The notes below the pieces were generated by a model. That model was not told the DNA's origin. It was given only the letters and a program-made list of their open reading frames with translations, and ran no database searches. Source: Bacteroidota bacterium (GTDB taxonomy: Bacteria > Bacteroidota > Bacteroidia > Cytophagales > Cyclobacteriaceae). Taken from it: DNA of 32,614 bases. Made by a program: the position numbers and the translations under genes. This document shows, in pieces, positions 14,792-22,422 of the stretch; within the stretch, counting starts at the first letter, position 1, and each line of letters opens with the position of its first letter. The stretch spans positions 1 to 32,614 of the forward strand of contig JACPVX010000020.1 in the NCBI GenBank assembly GCA_016191555.1. Direction: 5' to 3'.

Positions 14792-15451
14792 ATGTTAGAC
14801 AAAATCGGAATCGCAAAAAGAATAGCGCAGGAAGTGAGAAGCGGAATGTATATCAATCTGGGGATTGGTATTCCTACCTTGGTGGCCAACTATATTCCAA
14901 CGTCAATGAACGTGGTGTTACAATCCGAAAACGGTTTACTGGGGATTGGCCCATTTCCTACCGAAGATCAGGTCGATCCGGACTTAATCAATGCCGGCAA
15001 ACAAACCATTACCATGATGCCGGGGTCAGCGTTGTTTAGTTCTGCGGATAGTTTCGGAATGATCCGGGGCGGAAAAGTAAACCTCACTATTCTGGGTGCC
15101 ATGGAAGTTTCCGAAAACGGAGACATCGCCAACTGGAAAGTGCCGGGCAAAATGGTGAAAGGCATGGGCGGTGCGATGGATCTGGTGGCATCTGCTCAAA
15201 ATATCATTGTTGCTATGCAGCATTGCAGCAAGGAAGGAGCTTCCAAATTGCTGAAGAAGTGTTCGTTGCCTATTACCGGTTTAAACTGTGTTAAAAAGAT
15301 TGTGAGCGACCTGGCTGTGTTAGATGTATTGCCAAGCGGAGGCTTTAAGCTATTGGAACGAGCTCCGGGAGTAAGTGTGGAACAAATTAAAAACGCTACC
15401 GCAGGAAAACTGATTATTGAAGGTGAAATACCAGAGATGAAATTAGCCTGA
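14792..15451 (+). CDS. scoB: 3-oxoacid CoA-transferase subunit B
   Basis: The beta subunit (219 aa) that carries the catalytic glutamate. SENGLLGIGPFP places Glu46 as the residue that forms the enzyme-CoA thioester. Other family motifs are INLGIGIPTLVANYI, MIRGGKVNLTILGAMEVS, NWKVPGKMVKGMGGAMDL and LPSGGFKLLERAPG. It works with ScoA as a heteromer in the cytoplasm. In most genomes scoA and scoB are adjacent or overlapping; here they are separated by the four-helix-bundle gene and its arrays. No promoter was seen between them, so scoB expression probably depends on read-through, with its start directly behind the octamer array. Confidence 0.95.
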   Translation: MLDKIGIAKRIAQEVRSGMYINLGIGIPTLVANYIPTSMNVVLQSENGLLGIGPFPTEDQVDPDLINAGKQTITMMPGSALFSSADSFGMIRGGKVNLTILGAMEVSENGDIANWKVPGKMVKGMGGAMDLVASAQNIIVAMQHCSKEGASKLLKKCSLPITGLNCVKKIVSDLAVLDVLPSGGFKLLERAPGVSVEQIKNATAGKLIIEGEIPEMKLA

Positions 15452-15456
15452 AATGC

Positions 15457-15464
15457 TACATTTG
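15457..15464 (+). promoter_or_regulatory. gldC: candidate -7 promoter box (TACATTTG) for gldC
   Basis: An exact TAnnTTTG match 5 bp after the scoB stop. It would give gldC its own transcript with a leader of about 80 nt that contains the octamer array. No -33 element is obvious. Confidence 0.4.
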
Positions 15465-15506
15465 CGCCTAGTATTGCAAAAGTAAAGATTACCCCATTAG
15501 CATAAG

Positions 15507-15554
15507 GCTATTTTCAAATTTTCAAATCAGCTCATTTTCAAATTAGCATTCAAT
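15507..15554 (+). repeat. 8-bp periodic array directly upstream of gldC
   Basis: Units in 8-bp register start at 15507, 15515, 15523, 15531, 15539 and 15547; the best are CAAATTTT and CAAATTAG, and the first and last are degenerate. The array runs into the gldC start codon at 15553. It shares CAAATTTTCAAAT with the array downstream of the four-helix-bundle gene (14740-14752). Confidence 0.65.
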
Positions 15555-15882
15555 GAAATCCTCCGAAATCAACTTTAAAGTAGAACTTGACAATAATAAC
15601 GTGCCGGAAAAAATTTATTGGGACGCCACCGAGAAGCCCGAACCCGGCATGACCGAGACGAAGTCGATTAGTATTTCCTTGTGGGATCACGTTCAAAAAA
15701 ACACCCTTCGCATCGATTTATGGAGTAAAGAAATGCCCGTAGAAGAAATGAGACGATTTTACATTGATTGCCTCGGAGGGTTATCTCAAAGCATCCTTAG
15801 CTCAACAGGCGATGAATTCATGGCGGGTGAGATCAATTTGCTATGCGAAAAATTAGCAAAGCACGTGGCCAGCATAAAATAA
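15553..15882 (+). CDS. gldC: gliding motility protein GldC
   Basis: A 109-aa soluble cytoplasmic protein of the GldC family. Recognisable segments are the N-terminal SSEINFKVELDNNNVPEKIYWDAT, the core SISISLWDHVQKNTLRIDLWSKEMPVEEMRRFY and the C-terminal MAGEINLLCEKLAKHV. In Flavobacterium johnsoniae gldC is linked to gldB and improves gliding efficiency rather than being a secretion pore component. The family also occurs in non-gliding Bacteroidota, so gliding is not proven here. The usual partner gldB is not in the window. A -7 box just after scoB probably gives it its own transcript, with an octamer-rich leader. Confidence 0.93.
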   Translation: MKSSEINFKVELDNNNVPEKIYWDATEKPEPGMTETKSISISLWDHVQKNTLRIDLWSKEMPVEEMRRFYIDCLGGLSQSILSSTGDEFMAGEINLLCEKLAKHVASIK

Positions 15883-16003
15883 CCTCTTTTAAGAGATCAA
15901 ACGGTAGCTTCCCGAATTGCAACGGATTGCAAAAAAGTTACCCCACAAACGTTTGAATATTTCCTTTTTCTTGTAGATTTAGGCATTAAACTCTATAATC
16001 TGT

Positions 16004-18820
16004 ATGAATAAATTCTACAAAATGACGGTGGTGCCACTTCTGTTTATGGTCTTTGGCACGGCCAGCCTCATGGCTCAAACAATTATATCCGGTTCGGTAA
16101 AAGATGGCGCCACCCAAGAGACGTTGGCGGGTGTAAACATTGTCGTAAAAGGCAAAGTGATTGGCACCATCTCTGATGTGAACGGAGCATACAATTTAAA
16201 GGTATCTCAAGCACCTCCTTTTACGCTGGTGTTTTCATTTATTGGTTTCCGCACACAAGAGGTGGAAATTAAAGATGCCAATACAACAGGCTTGGACATT
16301 CTCTTGGAAGAGGAATCTCTACTTGGTCAGGAAGTGGTTGTTGCCGCTTCGCGAGTTGAAGAGAGCATCCTTAAATCTCCTGTGACGATTGAGAAAATGG
16401 ACATTTTAGCCATTAAACAATCCACCGCTCCAGATTTTTACGATGCTTTGGCGAACGTAAAGGGTGTTCAGGTCAATTCAGGAAGTTTAAATTTTACCGC
16501 AGTGAACACACGCGGATTTGCGACCATCGCTAACACCCGCTTCGTTCAGTGGGTAGATGGTATGGATACGCAAGCTCCCCTACTCAATTTCCCTACGGGT
16601 AGCATCATGGGTGTTGGCGAATTGGATGCCGAAAGCATGGAATTGATTCCTGGTGCAGCCTCTGCTCTGTACGGTCCAAATGCATTCAATGGTATCTTAA
16701 TTATGAATAGCAAGAGCCCATTCGACTACCAAGGATTAAGCGCCCAAATCAAAGCGGGTATTACCAACTCAACAGCCGGTGGCAGCGATCCATTATCTCA
16801 GTACAGTATTCGCTACGCGAAAGCTTGGAACAATAAAATAGCTTTCAAAATCAATGCTTCTTACTTTAAAGCAAAAGACTGGTTGGGTAACGATTACATC
16901 ACTGACAGAAATAACGCAGATTCTAAAACATCATTAACCGGAAATACCAACTATGATGGTTTGAATTTATACGGTGACGAAACTCAAATTAGCACCGGAT
17001 TACCAAGCGTGGGCAATGGTTCTGGTCTTGTTACAAGAACCGGTTTCCGCGAACAAGACCTGGTAGACGATCGTGATGCCAAGACACTAAAGTTAGATGC
17101 AGCACTTCACTATCGCATTACTGATAAAATAGAAGTATTGTATAATTATCGCTATGGTGGAGGTAGTTCCATCTATCAGGGAGCTGAAAAATATGCGCTC
17201 CGCGACTTCAACCAACAGTTTCATAAGTTGGAATTCAGAGGTGATAACTTCTTCTTAAGAGCCTATCAATCGGCAACGGATGCCGGTAAGTCATACAACC
17301 TCTCGGCATTGGGAGCCTATATGAATGAAACCGTTAATCCATCGGCTCCTTCCGCTACCGCCAATGGTTGGGTAACAGAATATGTTTTAGCTCGTCAGGG
17401 TTTGTTTTCAGGTGCACCTTATAATGTTCCTGCTGGAAATGATGCAGCCGCTCGTGCTTTCGCAGATCGCGACAGACCGTTGCCTGGCACACCTCAATTT
17501 GAAAGCTTAGTGAATGCCGTGAAGTACAACTTCTTCCAAAAGGCTCCGGTTGGTATCTGGACGGATAAAAACGGTGTAGGTCACAAAGTTCAGGGAGGAG
17601 CGTCTTTTATGGATAACTCCAAATTGAACCACATCGAAGGTAATTACAAGTTCTTTAATCAGATCAAATGGGCCGAAATCCAAATCGGTGGAAACTTCCG
17701 TCAATATGATTTGTTCTCGAATGGTACAATCTTCAACGAAGCTCCACTGGATGGAAAGACGTTCTCTCGCATTGTAATCAACGAATTTGGTGTGTATACT
17801 CAGATTGCAAAGACTTTTGCCGAGAAACTGAAAGTAACAGGTTCCGTACGATTCGATAAAAACGAAAACTTTGATGGCCAAGTAACGCCTCGCGTATCGG
17901 CTGTATATGAAATCGACAAAAACAGCAACATTCGCGCATCATTCCAAACAGGCTTTAGAAACCCGGATACACAAGCACAGTTTATCTACTTCCCATCTTC
18001 CAGCGGTACATTGATTGGTAGCACCGAGCGAAATGCTTCACGTTACGGAATTCACAACGGTGGTGCATGGACTCAAACGTCCTACAACGCCTTCCGTGCA
18101 GCAGGTGGTACATTGTCAACGGTAGATGGAACTCCTATCGGCACTCAGGCGCAAATTGATTTGTTGAAAACAGCCAATATCAAGTATGTTCAGCCTGAAC
18201 AACTGAGAGCGATCGAAGTGGGTTACAAAGGACTTGTGATGAGCAAATTGTTGGTTGATTTAAATGGTTTCTATACCAGCTATACGAACTTTATCGGTAG
18301 CCAAATTGTAGCCATCAAAAAGCCTACCACACACCAAGGTGCAGCGGTTCTTCCGGGTGCATTGTATTCGCCATACACGAACTCTACTCAAGACGTAACT
18401 TCTTATGGAGTTGGTTTAGGTCTTACCTACAGCTTACCAAAGAACTTCATCGTAAATGGTAATTACAACTATGCCGATTTCAGCGCTACTGAAAGCACTG
18501 AATTCCGTGCAGGCTTTAATACACCTAAAAACAGATTTAGCGTAGGCGTAAGCAACAGAAAAGTGGTTAAAAACCTTGGCTTCAACATCAACTACAGATA
18601 CCAAGATGCTTTCCAATGGCAATCTTCGTACGGTATTTGGACCGTGCCATCATTTGGTGTACTTGATGCACAACTTAACTACAAGGTTTCTGCGATGAAG
18701 TCATTGATTAAGTTAGGAGCAACCAACTTGGGTGGTGGAGATTATCGTACCAACCTGGGTGCACCTTTCGTAGGTCAACAATACTATATCACCATCACGT
18801 TTGATGAATTCTTGAATTAA
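16004..18820 (+). CDS. TonB-dependent outer-membrane receptor with CarboxypepD_reg-like domain
   Basis: A 938-aa protein. A signal peptide (about 1-24, ending SLMAQ) is followed by a carboxypeptidase-regulatory-like domain (about 28-110: ISGSVKDGATQETLAGVNIVVKG and FTLVFSFIGFRTQEVEI). Next is the TonB-receptor plug (about 115-240, with DALANVKGVQVNSGSLNFTAVNTRGF and SALYGPNAFNGILIMNS), then a 22-stranded-type barrel ending in an aromatic-rich C-terminal strand (YYITITFDEFLN). It imports an unknown large substrate across the outer membrane using TonB energy. The next gene, 22 bp downstream, encodes an SGNH-hydrolase lipoprotein rather than a SusD protein, so the pair is not a classical glycan-utilisation SusCD system. 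Confidence 0.93.
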   Translation: MNKFYKMTVVPLLFMVFGTASLMAQTIISGSVKDGATQETLAGVNIVVKGKVIGTISDVNGAYNLKVSQAPPFTLVFSFIGFRTQEVEIKDANTTGLDILLEEESLLGQEVVVAASRVEESILKSPVTIEKMDILAIKQSTAPDFYDALANVKGVQVNSGSLNFTAVNTRGFATIANTRFVQWVDGMDTQAPLLNFPTGSIMGVGELDAESMELIPGAASALYGPNAFNGILIMNSKSPFDYQGLSAQIKAGITNSTAGGSDPLSQYSIRYAKAWNNKIAFKINASYFKAKDWLGNDYITDRNNADSKTSLTGNTNYDGLNLYGDETQISTGLPSVGNGSGLVTRTGFREQDLVDDRDAKTLKLDAALHYRITDKIEVLYNYRYGGGSSIYQGAEKYALRDFNQQFHKLEFRGDNFFLRAYQSATDAGKSYNLSALGAYMNETVNPSAPSATANGWVTEYVLARQGLFSGAPYNVPAGNDAAARAFADRDRPLPGTPQFESLVNAVKYNFFQKAPVGIWTDKNGVGHKVQGGASFMDNSKLNHIEGNYKFFNQIKWAEIQIGGNFRQYDLFSNGTIFNEAPLDGKTFSRIVINEFGVYTQIAKTFAEKLKVTGSVRFDKNENFDGQVTPRVSAVYEIDKNSNIRASFQTGFRNPDTQAQFIYFPSSSGTLIGSTERNASRYGIHNGGAWTQTSYNAFRAAGGTLSTVDGTPIGTQAQIDLLKTANIKYVQPEQLRAIEVGYKGLVMSKLLVDLNGFYTSYTNFIGSQIVAIKKPTTHQGAAVLPGALYSPYTNSTQDVTSYGVGLGLTYSLPKNFIVNGNYNYADFSATESTEFRAGFNTPKNRFSVGVSNRKVVKNLGFNINYRYQDAFQWQSSYGIWTVPSFGVLDAQLNYKVSAMKSLIKLGATNLGGGDYRTNLGAPFVGQQYYITITFDEFLN

Positions 18821-18842
18821 TTCAATCAAAAACATTAAGACT

Positions 18843-20408
18843 ATGAAAAAGAATAAATATATATACTTTGCATTGGCAGCGTCTATGGTGATTGCTTCTT
18901 GTAAGCAAGAGCCTATTAAGCCAGAAGCGCCAGCAACCACTACTCCGGTAACTCCATCAAAGGGCACGGCAGACTTTACAAAGTTTGTGGCTATTGGTAA
19001 CTCGTTAACAGCCGGATATCAGGCAGGTGCATTGTTTACAGAAGGTCAGGCTAACTCATTGCCTAAGATCCTCTCTACACAATTCTCCCTCGCGCAAGGA
19101 GCTACACTTGCATTCAACCAACCGGATATTAATTCAGACTATGGCTATTATGGAACAGCAGGACCACTTATTCTTGGCCGCTTGATTCTGTATGATGCAG
19201 ACGGGGTAGCGGGCCCAAAGACTGCCGCACCTGCGCCTGCCGGAACACCCGGAATGCCAGCACCGTATTCGAAAGGTGGAGATCTTCCTGCGCCATTTAC
19301 GGGCGATAAAGCTGCCCTTAATAATTTCGGGGTTCCCGGAATTCAATTGGGTCAGGTTTTGACTCCCCTGACAGGCGGACCTTCGACTGGCAATCCTGCT
19401 TACAATGGTTTATATGCTCGCTTTGCAACCAACCCTGGCACCTCTACTATCTTAGGTGATGCGTTGGCAACACAGCCAACATTTTTCCTATTTGATTTAG
19501 GCAATAATGATGTACTTGGTTATGCTGTAGGTGGTGGATCGAATCCAGCCATCTTTACTTCCGAGTCAACCTTCACCGGATACTATACCACAGCGATTAA
19601 TACCATTCTTGGCTCGAATGCAAACTTAAAGGGTGTCATTGCTAATATTCCGGATGTTACTACGATCCCTTATTTTACCACGGTAACATGGAATGCCATT
19701 ACGTTGGATGCTGCCACGGCTACTACGGTAACAACCAGCTTAGCCAACAACTACAATGGATTTTTAGATGCGATGAAAACGGCTGGCGTGATTACGCAGG
19801 CAGAGTTTGACAAGAGAAAATTAACTTATGTCGCAGGGAAAAACGGTGTCTTGATTTCCGATGAAACATTAACCGATCTTACTGCTGCGATGAATGCCAA
19901 CGGAGCAGCTGCTTTGGTACCTTATGCACAAGCCAGACAGGCTACCTCTACCGATTTGATTCCTTTATCGGCAGGTGCGATACTTGGCACCATTGCACCC
20001 AATACCAATAATACGGGTGTTTATGGTGTCTCTTTCCCTGTGGGTGACGCGTATGCGCTGATTCCCACAGAGGCGACAGAGATCAAAGCAAGAACTACCG
20101 CCTTCAACGCAACGATCGCAGCGGCAGCAGCCGGTAGCAATAATCGTATTGCATTGGCTGATGTGAATGCTGCCTTCACTGCCCTTGTTACGGCAAAAGC
20201 GGGCGTTTATAATGGAGTGACAATCACCCCTGGATTTGCGCCACCAACCGGTGCATTCTCTGAAGATGGTGTACACCCTAATAGCAGAGGATATGCATTT
20301 ATGGCAAACATCATTATCGATGCCATCAACGCAAAATTCACAGCGGCTGTTCCGAAAGCTGATATCTCTAAGTACAAGGGAACCGCTCTTCCAATTAACA
20401 AACCTTAA
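18843..20408 (+). CDS. SGNH/GDSL-family hydrolase lipoprotein
   Basis: A 521-aa lipoprotein: a lysine-rich start, hydrophobic core, and lipobox MVIASC with the acylated Cys near residue 20. The SGNH blocks are visible: FVAIGNSLTAGYQ (nucleophile Ser), FDLGNNDVLGY (block III Asn), and DGVHPNSRGYAFMANIII (catalytic Asp-x-x-His). A Pro/Gly-rich segment (about 110-165) and an Ala/Thr-rich helical middle separate the blocks. It is probably a surface or periplasmic esterase or lipase. It follows the TonB receptor by 22 bp and ends at a terminator, so the two form a two-gene operon. The likely scenario is that it cleaves acyl esters from, or binds, the receptor's substrate. Confidence 0.88.
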   Translation: MKKNKYIYFALAASMVIASCKQEPIKPEAPATTTPVTPSKGTADFTKFVAIGNSLTAGYQAGALFTEGQANSLPKILSTQFSLAQGATLAFNQPDINSDYGYYGTAGPLILGRLILYDADGVAGPKTAAPAPAGTPGMPAPYSKGGDLPAPFTGDKAALNNFGVPGIQLGQVLTPLTGGPSTGNPAYNGLYARFATNPGTSTILGDALATQPTFFLFDLGNNDVLGYAVGGGSNPAIFTSESTFTGYYTTAINTILGSNANLKGVIANIPDVTTIPYFTTVTWNAITLDAATATTVTTSLANNYNGFLDAMKTAGVITQAEFDKRKLTYVAGKNGVLISDETLTDLTAAMNANGAAALVPYAQARQATSTDLIPLSAGAILGTIAPNTNNTGVYGVSFPVGDAYALIPTEATEIKARTTAFNATIAAAAAGSNNRIALADVNAAFTALVTAKAGVYNGVTITPGFAPPTGAFSEDGVHPNSRGYAFMANIIIDAINAKFTAAVPKADISKYKGTALPINKP

Positions 20409-20433
20409 TACCTAATTCTTCAATCAATAAAAG

Positions 20434-20454
20434 AAGGGCTTCGGCCCTTTTTTT
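20434..20454 (+). terminator. rho-independent terminator of the TonB receptor/SGNH operon
   Basis: A stem AAGGGC (20434-20439) and GCCCTT (20444-20449) with a stable TTCG tetraloop and a run of T after it. It lies 25 bp after the SGNH gene stop and 15 bp before the next ATG. Confidence 0.85.
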
Positions 20455-20468
20455 ATGTTATTTCGTGA

Positions 20469-21119
20469 ATGGATATTCAACCCACCATTTTATTTGAAGA
20501 TGAAATTCTCTTGGTCGTTAATAAGCCAGGCGGATTGATGGTAGAGCCGGATAGAAACAATCATCCAAATCTGTTGGCGAATGTAAAGAAGTATCTAAAG
20601 GAAAAGACCGGATTCGAATCGTATGTGCAACACCTGCATCGGTTGGACAGGCCCGTGAGCGGCATTGTGCTTTTTACCAAAAGCAGAGAACATCTCAGGA
20701 ACCTCAGCGAGCAATTCGCGGAACGGAAGGTCAAAAAATTCTATAAAGCGCTGACGACAAATGCACCCGCACTGGCCGAAGGAGAACTCATACACTGGCA
20801 TCGCAAGGAGAAAAAGAAAGCTGTACTTTATACAGAACCCATCGAGTTTGCAGAGTTGGCTAAACTTCGATACCAATCAACACGACTTTCTGAAAAGTAT
20901 GTGGAGTGGACTATTCAATTAGAGACCGGAAAGTATCATCAAATACGTGCCCAGCTGGCAAGTCTCGATTGCCCAATTGTAGGAGATGAGTTATATGGTT
21001 CGAAAGAAAGTTATCTCCCCAACCGCATTGCCCTTCATGCCTATCAATTGGAGTTTCAACACCCGGCAACCGAAGAGCATCTGGTGATTCAGCGCCCTGT
21101 TCAGTGGGCGATTACGTAA
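20469..21119 (+). CDS. RluA-family RNA pseudouridine synthase
   Basis: A 216-aa enzyme converting uridine to pseudouridine in tRNA or rRNA. It has the N-terminal strand ILFEDEILLVVNKPGGLMVEP, the catalytic motif HRLDRPVSGIVLF (Asp is the nucleophile), KFYKAL, and the C-terminal ETGKYHQIRAQLASLDCPIVGDELYGS. There is no S4 domain and the protein is short, which fits the TruC/RluA-like group. The exact target base cannot be read from sequence. It follows the terminator of the previous operon and overlaps the convergent Rieske gene by 8 bp at the 3' end. Confidence 0.92.
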   Translation: MDIQPTILFEDEILLVVNKPGGLMVEPDRNNHPNLLANVKKYLKEKTGFESYVQHLHRLDRPVSGIVLFTKSREHLRNLSEQFAERKVKKFYKALTTNAPALAEGELIHWHRKEKKKAVLYTEPIEFAELAKLRYQSTRLSEKYVEWTIQLETGKYHQIRAQLASLDCPIVGDELYGSKESYLPNRIALHAYQLEFQHPATEEHLVIQRPVQWAIT

Positions 21120-22164
21120 CCCAATGCAAAGTTTGTGGCGCGACCGGATTGACGAATGGTTCGTTGTTCTGTTGTGAAATCGCCCAGAGACGTTTGATCT
21201 CGTAATACCATCGCGCTTGCAAATCAGGTTCACCAATCAACGACAAGGTTGGCTTGGATTTTAAGCCTTCATTCAACTTGTTAAACACACCTAAGTCCTG
21301 CCCAATGAATTGCTTTCCCAGTCGTTTCAGCGGAAGCCAAAAGAAATTAGCAAGGGCTATATCGGTATAGAGAATATGTGTCAACTCAGTTTGATTTTCA
21401 TTAATCGGAGTTAGCACCGTAATGGAAACAACCTGGTTCTTCTCTCCTACCAGAATATGTTCCGTGCGAATTCCCGGAATCTCAAAGGTGATTTCAGTGC
21501 TGGTACCACCTTTCAATATTCCATAACCTTTTGAATTACCGGAAGGCTTGTGTCGCACCATTTTAAACCCACGTGCCGTTGGCTCAAACTTCTTCTCTTT
21601 CAATTTGAGTTTAGAAGCCGAGCGCCAATACCACGATTGGTGTACAAACGTAACGTGAGCCGGGTCGATCAATCCAATAACGGAATGATCGATATCTGCG
21701 GGCATCATCACCGTTTCTACATGCTTGAATTTCTGATCGGGTGTGAGCACTAAATTTGGTGGTGGTTCGCTGGGAACGGTATTCGGCAACTTCTTCTCCG
21801 GAATATAAACCCAGATCGTATCGTTTACTTCCGCTACCGGATATTGAAATACTTTGATTTTCGATGGATCAAACGTAGCATCGGGAGGCATGGCGGGAAT
21901 GCCGGTGCAAACGCCTTTCGTATTGAATGTCCAGCCGTGGTAGCAACATTGAATGACATCATTTTTAAACCAGCCTTGTGACAGCGGCACACCGCGGTGC
22001 GGACAATTATCGCGCAAAGCAAACACAGTGCCTTGGGCATCGCGACCAATCGCTATTTTTTCGCCCAGCATTTCCTTGCCAATCACTTGGCCCTTCTTTA
22101 ACATGGAACTATGAAAGGCGAGGTACCAAAGGTTTTTTAAAAAGAGAGAAGCATCTGCTGCCAT
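21112..22164 (-). CDS. Rieske [2Fe-2S] non-heme iron oxygenase
   Basis: A 350-aa protein with an N-terminal Rieske domain: C54-P-H56 and C73-x2-H76 bind the 2Fe-2S cluster (NCPHRGVPLSQG, CCYHGWTFN). The catalytic domain follows, with the mononuclear iron motif DPAHVTFVH (H170, H175). The architecture matches the alpha-subunit/pheophorbide a oxygenase-like group of ring-hydroxylating or demethylating oxygenases. The substrate is unknown and no ferredoxin or reductase partner is next to it. The 3' end overlaps the convergent pseudouridine synthase gene by 8 bp. Confidence 0.9.
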   Translation of the reverse strand: MAADASLFLKNLWYLAFHSSMLKKGQVIGKEMLGEKIAIGRDAQGTVFALRDNCPHRGVPLSQGWFKNDVIQCCYHGWTFNTKGVCTGIPAMPPDATFDPSKIKVFQYPVAEVNDTIWVYIPEKKLPNTVPSEPPPNLVLTPDQKFKHVETVMMPADIDHSVIGLIDPAHVTFVHQSWYWRSASKLKLKEKKFEPTARGFKMVRHKPSGNSKGYGILKGGTSTEITFEIPGIRTEHILVGEKNQVVSITVLTPINENQTELTHILYTDIALANFFWLPLKRLGKQFIGQDLGVFNKLNEGLKSKPTLSLIGEPDLQARWYYEIKRLWAISQQNNEPFVNPVAPQTLHWVT

Positions 22165-22194
22165 ATTTTTCTAAATCGATTTAACCTTCTATGA

Positions 22195-22383
22195 CTACAA
22201 TCTTTTTATGGATTTCTTCGATGCGAGTGCCCCAAATGATTTAAAGAACTTATCCTCTTTCGACTTCGTGCTTTCCTTCAAAGATTTTGACAACCTTTCA
22301 ATTAACTCTATTTTATTAGACGCGCTAAGCCCTTCTAACAAGCTCGCATACGTATCTACAATATGTTTATCACTAAAACTCAT
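22195..22383 (-). CDS. small antitoxin-like protein, 62 aa, no toxin partner
   Basis: The sequence (MSFSDKHIVDTYASLLEGLS, then NKIELIERLSKSLKES and KEDKFFKSFGAL) is alpha-helical and resembles small Bacteroidota antitoxins that precede PIN-domain VapC-type toxins. No PIN-domain gene follows: the next gene downstream is the Rieske oxygenase 31 bp away. It is either an orphan antitoxin or a small regulator. A near-match to the -7 box (TAAATTCG, 22405 to 22398) lies 15 nt upstream of the ATG. The resemblance is from pattern and memory only. Confidence 0.6.
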   Translation of the reverse strand: MSFSDKHIVDTYASLLEGLSASNKIELIERLSKSLKESTKSKEDKFFKSFGALASKKSIKRL

Positions 22384-22422
22384 ATCAGTTTAACATGCGA
22401 ATTTAACAGAAATAAAGCAGAT

